Source of the DNA: an uncultured bacterium
Lineage (GTDB): Bacteria; Bacillota; Clostridia; Lachnospirales; Lachnospiraceae
Assembly: GCA_947647735.1 (NCBI GenBank)
Contig: CANSLJ010000016.1
Coordinates: 30,327 to 94,326 of the forward strand
DNA: 64,000 nt
Direction: 5' to 3'
Under the pieces are notes generated by a model. That model worked only from the letters and a program-made list of their open reading frames with translations, did no database searches and was not told the DNA's origin. This document shows, one piece after another, positions 62,310 to 64,000 of this stretch; positions within the stretch are counted from its first letter, which is position 1; every line of letters begins with the position of its first letter. Position numbers and translations under genes: made by a program.

Positions 62310-63146
62310 CTATCTATCCATCAGCTTTTTCAGCCGTTCCATTTTCTGCTGTGCAGTCACTTTGCGGAAATCGCCGCCCGTAAAGCGGACAGGCACACAC
62401 ATTTCAAGCAGCCTGCCATAAATGCGTGCGTGTGGCACATCCTCCGGATTCCTAAGCTGCTCCGGCGTAAGGTTCGTCGTTGCGATTAACGGTTTTTTGC
62501 TTATATACTGGCTGTCTATCACGTTGTAGACCTGCTCAAGCCCGTATTCCGTACCCCTTTCCATACCGAAATCATCAAGGATAAGCAGAGGATAGGAACA
62601 AAGCCTTATGATGTACTCATTCCTATTTTCCGAACCGTAGAAAAGGTTGTTCAGAATTGTTGCAAAGTTCGTCATGCAGACGGGTATTTCCTTCTCCATG
62701 AGGGCGTTGGCGATACAGCCTGCAAAATAGCTTTTCCCCGATCCGACATTCCCCCACAGCAGGTAGCCGAGGTTTTCAGACCGTACCATTTCCCACTTCT
62801 CCACATAGGAGTACGCTTTCCCTATCTGCGGGTATTTCCCGTTGTCATTTGCAAAAGTCCATTGCCGCATATCCGGATTTGAAAAGCCCTCCTGCTTCAG
62901 GCGTTCCACTTCGACATTATGCATTTCGTCCGCATCCTTTTTCTCCTGCCTTTCACGCTCTGCTCTACGGCAGTCACATTCAGACGGGTGTCGATCACGC
63001 CCAAATAAAGCCTTGCCTTGTGGGAAATAGGCTTCTTTCGGTTTATGGCATTTCCCACAATACAACAGCCCGTCCTCCCCTTTGTAATCTTCCAGCTCCT
63101 GCGTGGTATCCATCATTTTCAGAATTGTATCAGTTAAACTGTTCAT
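62310..63146 (-). CDS. DnaC/IstB-like ATP-binding helicase-loader protein
   Basis: 278 residues. An N-terminal zinc-binding region (CGKCHKP and CDCRR), then an AAA+ domain with Walker A LLWGNVGSGKSYFAG (about 130-144), Walker B LLILDDFGMERGTE, and sensor-1 IATTNLTPEQL. In integrative elements such proteins pair with a replisome organizer to load a helicase. The ATG overlaps the stop of the organizer remnant by four bases. GAGGAGG upstream. Confidence 0.9.
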   Translation of the reverse strand: MNSLTDTILKMMDTTQELEDYKGEDGLLYCGKCHKPKEAYFPQGKALFGRDRHPSECDCRRAERERQEKKDADEMHNVEVERLKQEGFSNPDMRQWTFANDNGKYPQIGKAYSYVEKWEMVRSENLGYLLWGNVGSGKSYFAGCIANALMEKEIPVCMTNFATILNNLFYGSENRNEYIIRLCSYPLLILDDFGMERGTEYGLEQVYNVIDSQYISKKPLIATTNLTPEQLRNPEDVPHARIYGRLLEMCVPVRFTGGDFRKVTAQQKMERLKKLMDR

Positions 63147-63415
63147 AAGCTGTCCTCCTCACTGTATGAATAATCAGGTATCCCTTTCTTTGGCAATGCC
63201 TTTCCAGTGTCCTCCTGCGCCCATTTGTAAGTCGTGGCGGCATGGTTATTGTACTTTCTCCCGCTTGAAGCGATATGTGCAGATAAGCGGTCAATGTAAT
63301 ATTCCCATTTGTCTGGCAGTTCCGATTTCAGGCTGTCAAGCTCCGCATCAGAAAGAAAAACATTAAGGAATTTCCCATAAGCGGCGGGACGGGTGTTCCT
63401 TTCTCTCCCTCTTTT
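63143..63415 (-). pseudogene. Replisome organizer C-terminal remnant after an in-frame TAA
   Basis: In the same frame as the gene at 63416-63889, reading continues past TAA (63416-63418) for about 90 codons: KRGRERNTRPAAYGKFLNVF, DAELDSLKSELPDKWEYYIDRLSAHIASSGRKY, and ends PDYSYSEEDSL at a TGA that overlaps the DnaC-like ATG. Such a C-terminal part is normal in homologous element proteins, so the stop appears to be a nonsense change in a purine-rich linker. Confidence 0.7.
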
Positions 63416-63889
63416 TTATCTCTTCATCTCTCTATCTCTCTCTACGCGGCAAATCTGTTTCAGATTGTTGCAGCCTGTTTCATTTGTGTTGCATTGCAAC
63501 GCTTCCTGTTCAAGCGCAAGCTGTTTTTTCCGTTCCCTGCACTCCCTTGAACATATGGTTGACGCTGTTTCCGAGCCGATGATTGACGGCACTTCCGTAA
63601 GCTGGTACTCGTCATCGTCACAGATTTCTATCAGCCCATGCCGCTGTAAAAATGCAAGTGTCAGCTTTACATTCTCTACATCCTCGTCAAGCGCAAGGGC
63701 AATCTCTGAAGCGAAGTTATCCTCCACGCCCTCAAAGTAAAGTTTCCCCTCGTCCTTCAGCGCCAGCAGCATCATTTTCAGATAGATAATCGTATGCGTA
63801 TTGCCACCCGCTATGGAGCGTAATTTCTTAATGCGCTTGTCTGAAAACCAGTCCGCTTTCAGTTTCAACCAGTAATACCTCTTTACCAT
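63416..63889 (-). CDS. Phage-type replisome organizer, N-terminal domain (truncated)
   Basis: 157 residues. The N-terminal winged-helix domain KRYYWLKLKADWFSDKRIKKLRSIAGGNTHTIIYLKMMLLALKDEGKLYFEG and LALDEDVENVKLTLAFLQRHGLIEI is typical of replisome organizer proteins of integrative elements and phages. The chain then ends in a charged segment (VERDREMKR) at TAA. GGAGG precedes the ATG. The intact product would have about 248 residues. Confidence 0.85.
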   Translation of the reverse strand: MVKRYYWLKLKADWFSDKRIKKLRSIAGGNTHTIIYLKMMLLALKDEGKLYFEGVEDNFASEIALALDEDVENVKLTLAFLQRHGLIEICDDDEYQLTEVPSIIGSETASTICSRECRERKKQLALEQEALQCNTNETGCNNLKQICRVERDREMKR

Positions 63890-63912
63890 AAATGCCTCCT
63901 TAAACAGTCGCC

Positions 63913-63973
63913 GCCACCCGTAAAACGGGTGGCTCGGGACGCTGACTGTAAGCCCTTGCTACCGGACAGCGTC
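63913..63973. promoter_or_regulatory. Two strong hairpins upstream of the replisome organizer gene
   Basis: GCCACCCG-taaaa-CGGGTGGC (63913-63933) and GACGCTG paired with CAGCGTC (63938-63944 with 63967-63973), the latter enclosing a smaller GTA-GC/GCTAC stem. GC-rich and unlike the AT-rich int region. Without T-runs these are more likely leader RNA structure or a protein-binding site than terminators. Confidence 0.5.
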
Positions 63974-64000
63974 TCAAGGCGCCCTAGACTTTCTCTTCGT

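Noticed and set aside
63103-63366. Plus-strand frame opposite the replisome organizer remnant
   Set aside because: The minus strand here continues a recognisable protein in frame up to the DnaC-like start, so the plus frame is a shadow.

Overview
The window reads as a chromosomal segment of an anaerobic, endospore-forming member of the Lachnospiraceae (Clostridia), probably gut-associated. The basis is a sporulation sigma cluster (spoIIGA, sigE, sigG), the gene order dcw cluster / ftsZ / spoIIGA / sigE / sigG / ylmC / nrdR, a DUF5688 protein, a one-ring set of aro genes beside efp, ferredoxin-like centres in an aldo/keto reductase, and many sugar-uptake genes. No rRNA, CRISPR array or intact IS was seen. 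Species cannot be fixed from what is visible.

Layout. 1-9.8 kb (almost all minus strand): start of NADP-glutamate dehydrogenase, small hypothetical proteins, a Gfo/Idh/MocA oxidoreductase, an SH3-domain membrane protein, tRNA-Arg(CCG), DUF5688, efp, aroQ-aroK-aroE, a YqeG phosphatase, nrdR and ylmC. 10.0-12.5 kb: sporulation block with sigG (plus) facing sigE and spoIIGA (minus). 12.6-24.8 kb: the division and cell wall cluster, transcribed mraZ-rsmH-ftsL-PBP-PBP-mraY-murD-ftsW-ftsQ-ftsZ, with murE, murF, murG and ftsA absent. 25.1-36.4 kb: an ECF sigma/anti-sigma pair, an XRE protein, an Rpn-type nuclease, a MATE pump, an aldo/keto reductase, an odd ParB-like/BMP fusion protein followed by a metallophosphoesterase, a MarR-GNAT fusion and an EamA transporter.

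36.5-56.9 kb is a large carbohydrate region on the minus strand. One part handles beta-glucosides (GH30, RpiR regulator, PTS EIIBCA, GH1 phospho-beta-glucosidase). The other is a two-component system, a CUT1 ABC importer and a nine-gene catabolic set (Zn-alcohol dehydrogenase, SMP-30 lactonase, FGGY kinase, GH88/105 hydrolase, two overlapping SDR genes, ThuA protein, Fe-alcohol dehydrogenase, DeoC-type aldolase) whose substrate I cannot name. 57.1-60.8 kb holds a HipBA module, lgt and ychF. From about 60.8 kb to the end lies one terminus of a Tn916-like integrative element (int, xis, DnaC-like ATPase, replisome organizer); both int and the replisome organizer carry an in-frame stop, so the element looks decayed.

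Most notable items: the ParB-like/BMP fusion with its phosphoesterase partner, a catalytically dead SDR overlapping a live paralogue, the unassigned catabolic operon, a 181-bp multi-arm inverted repeat between mraZ and rsmH, a ladder of MraZ-type boxes, and the inverted sigG with a leader hairpin. All calls come from reading the sequence; no database search was run.
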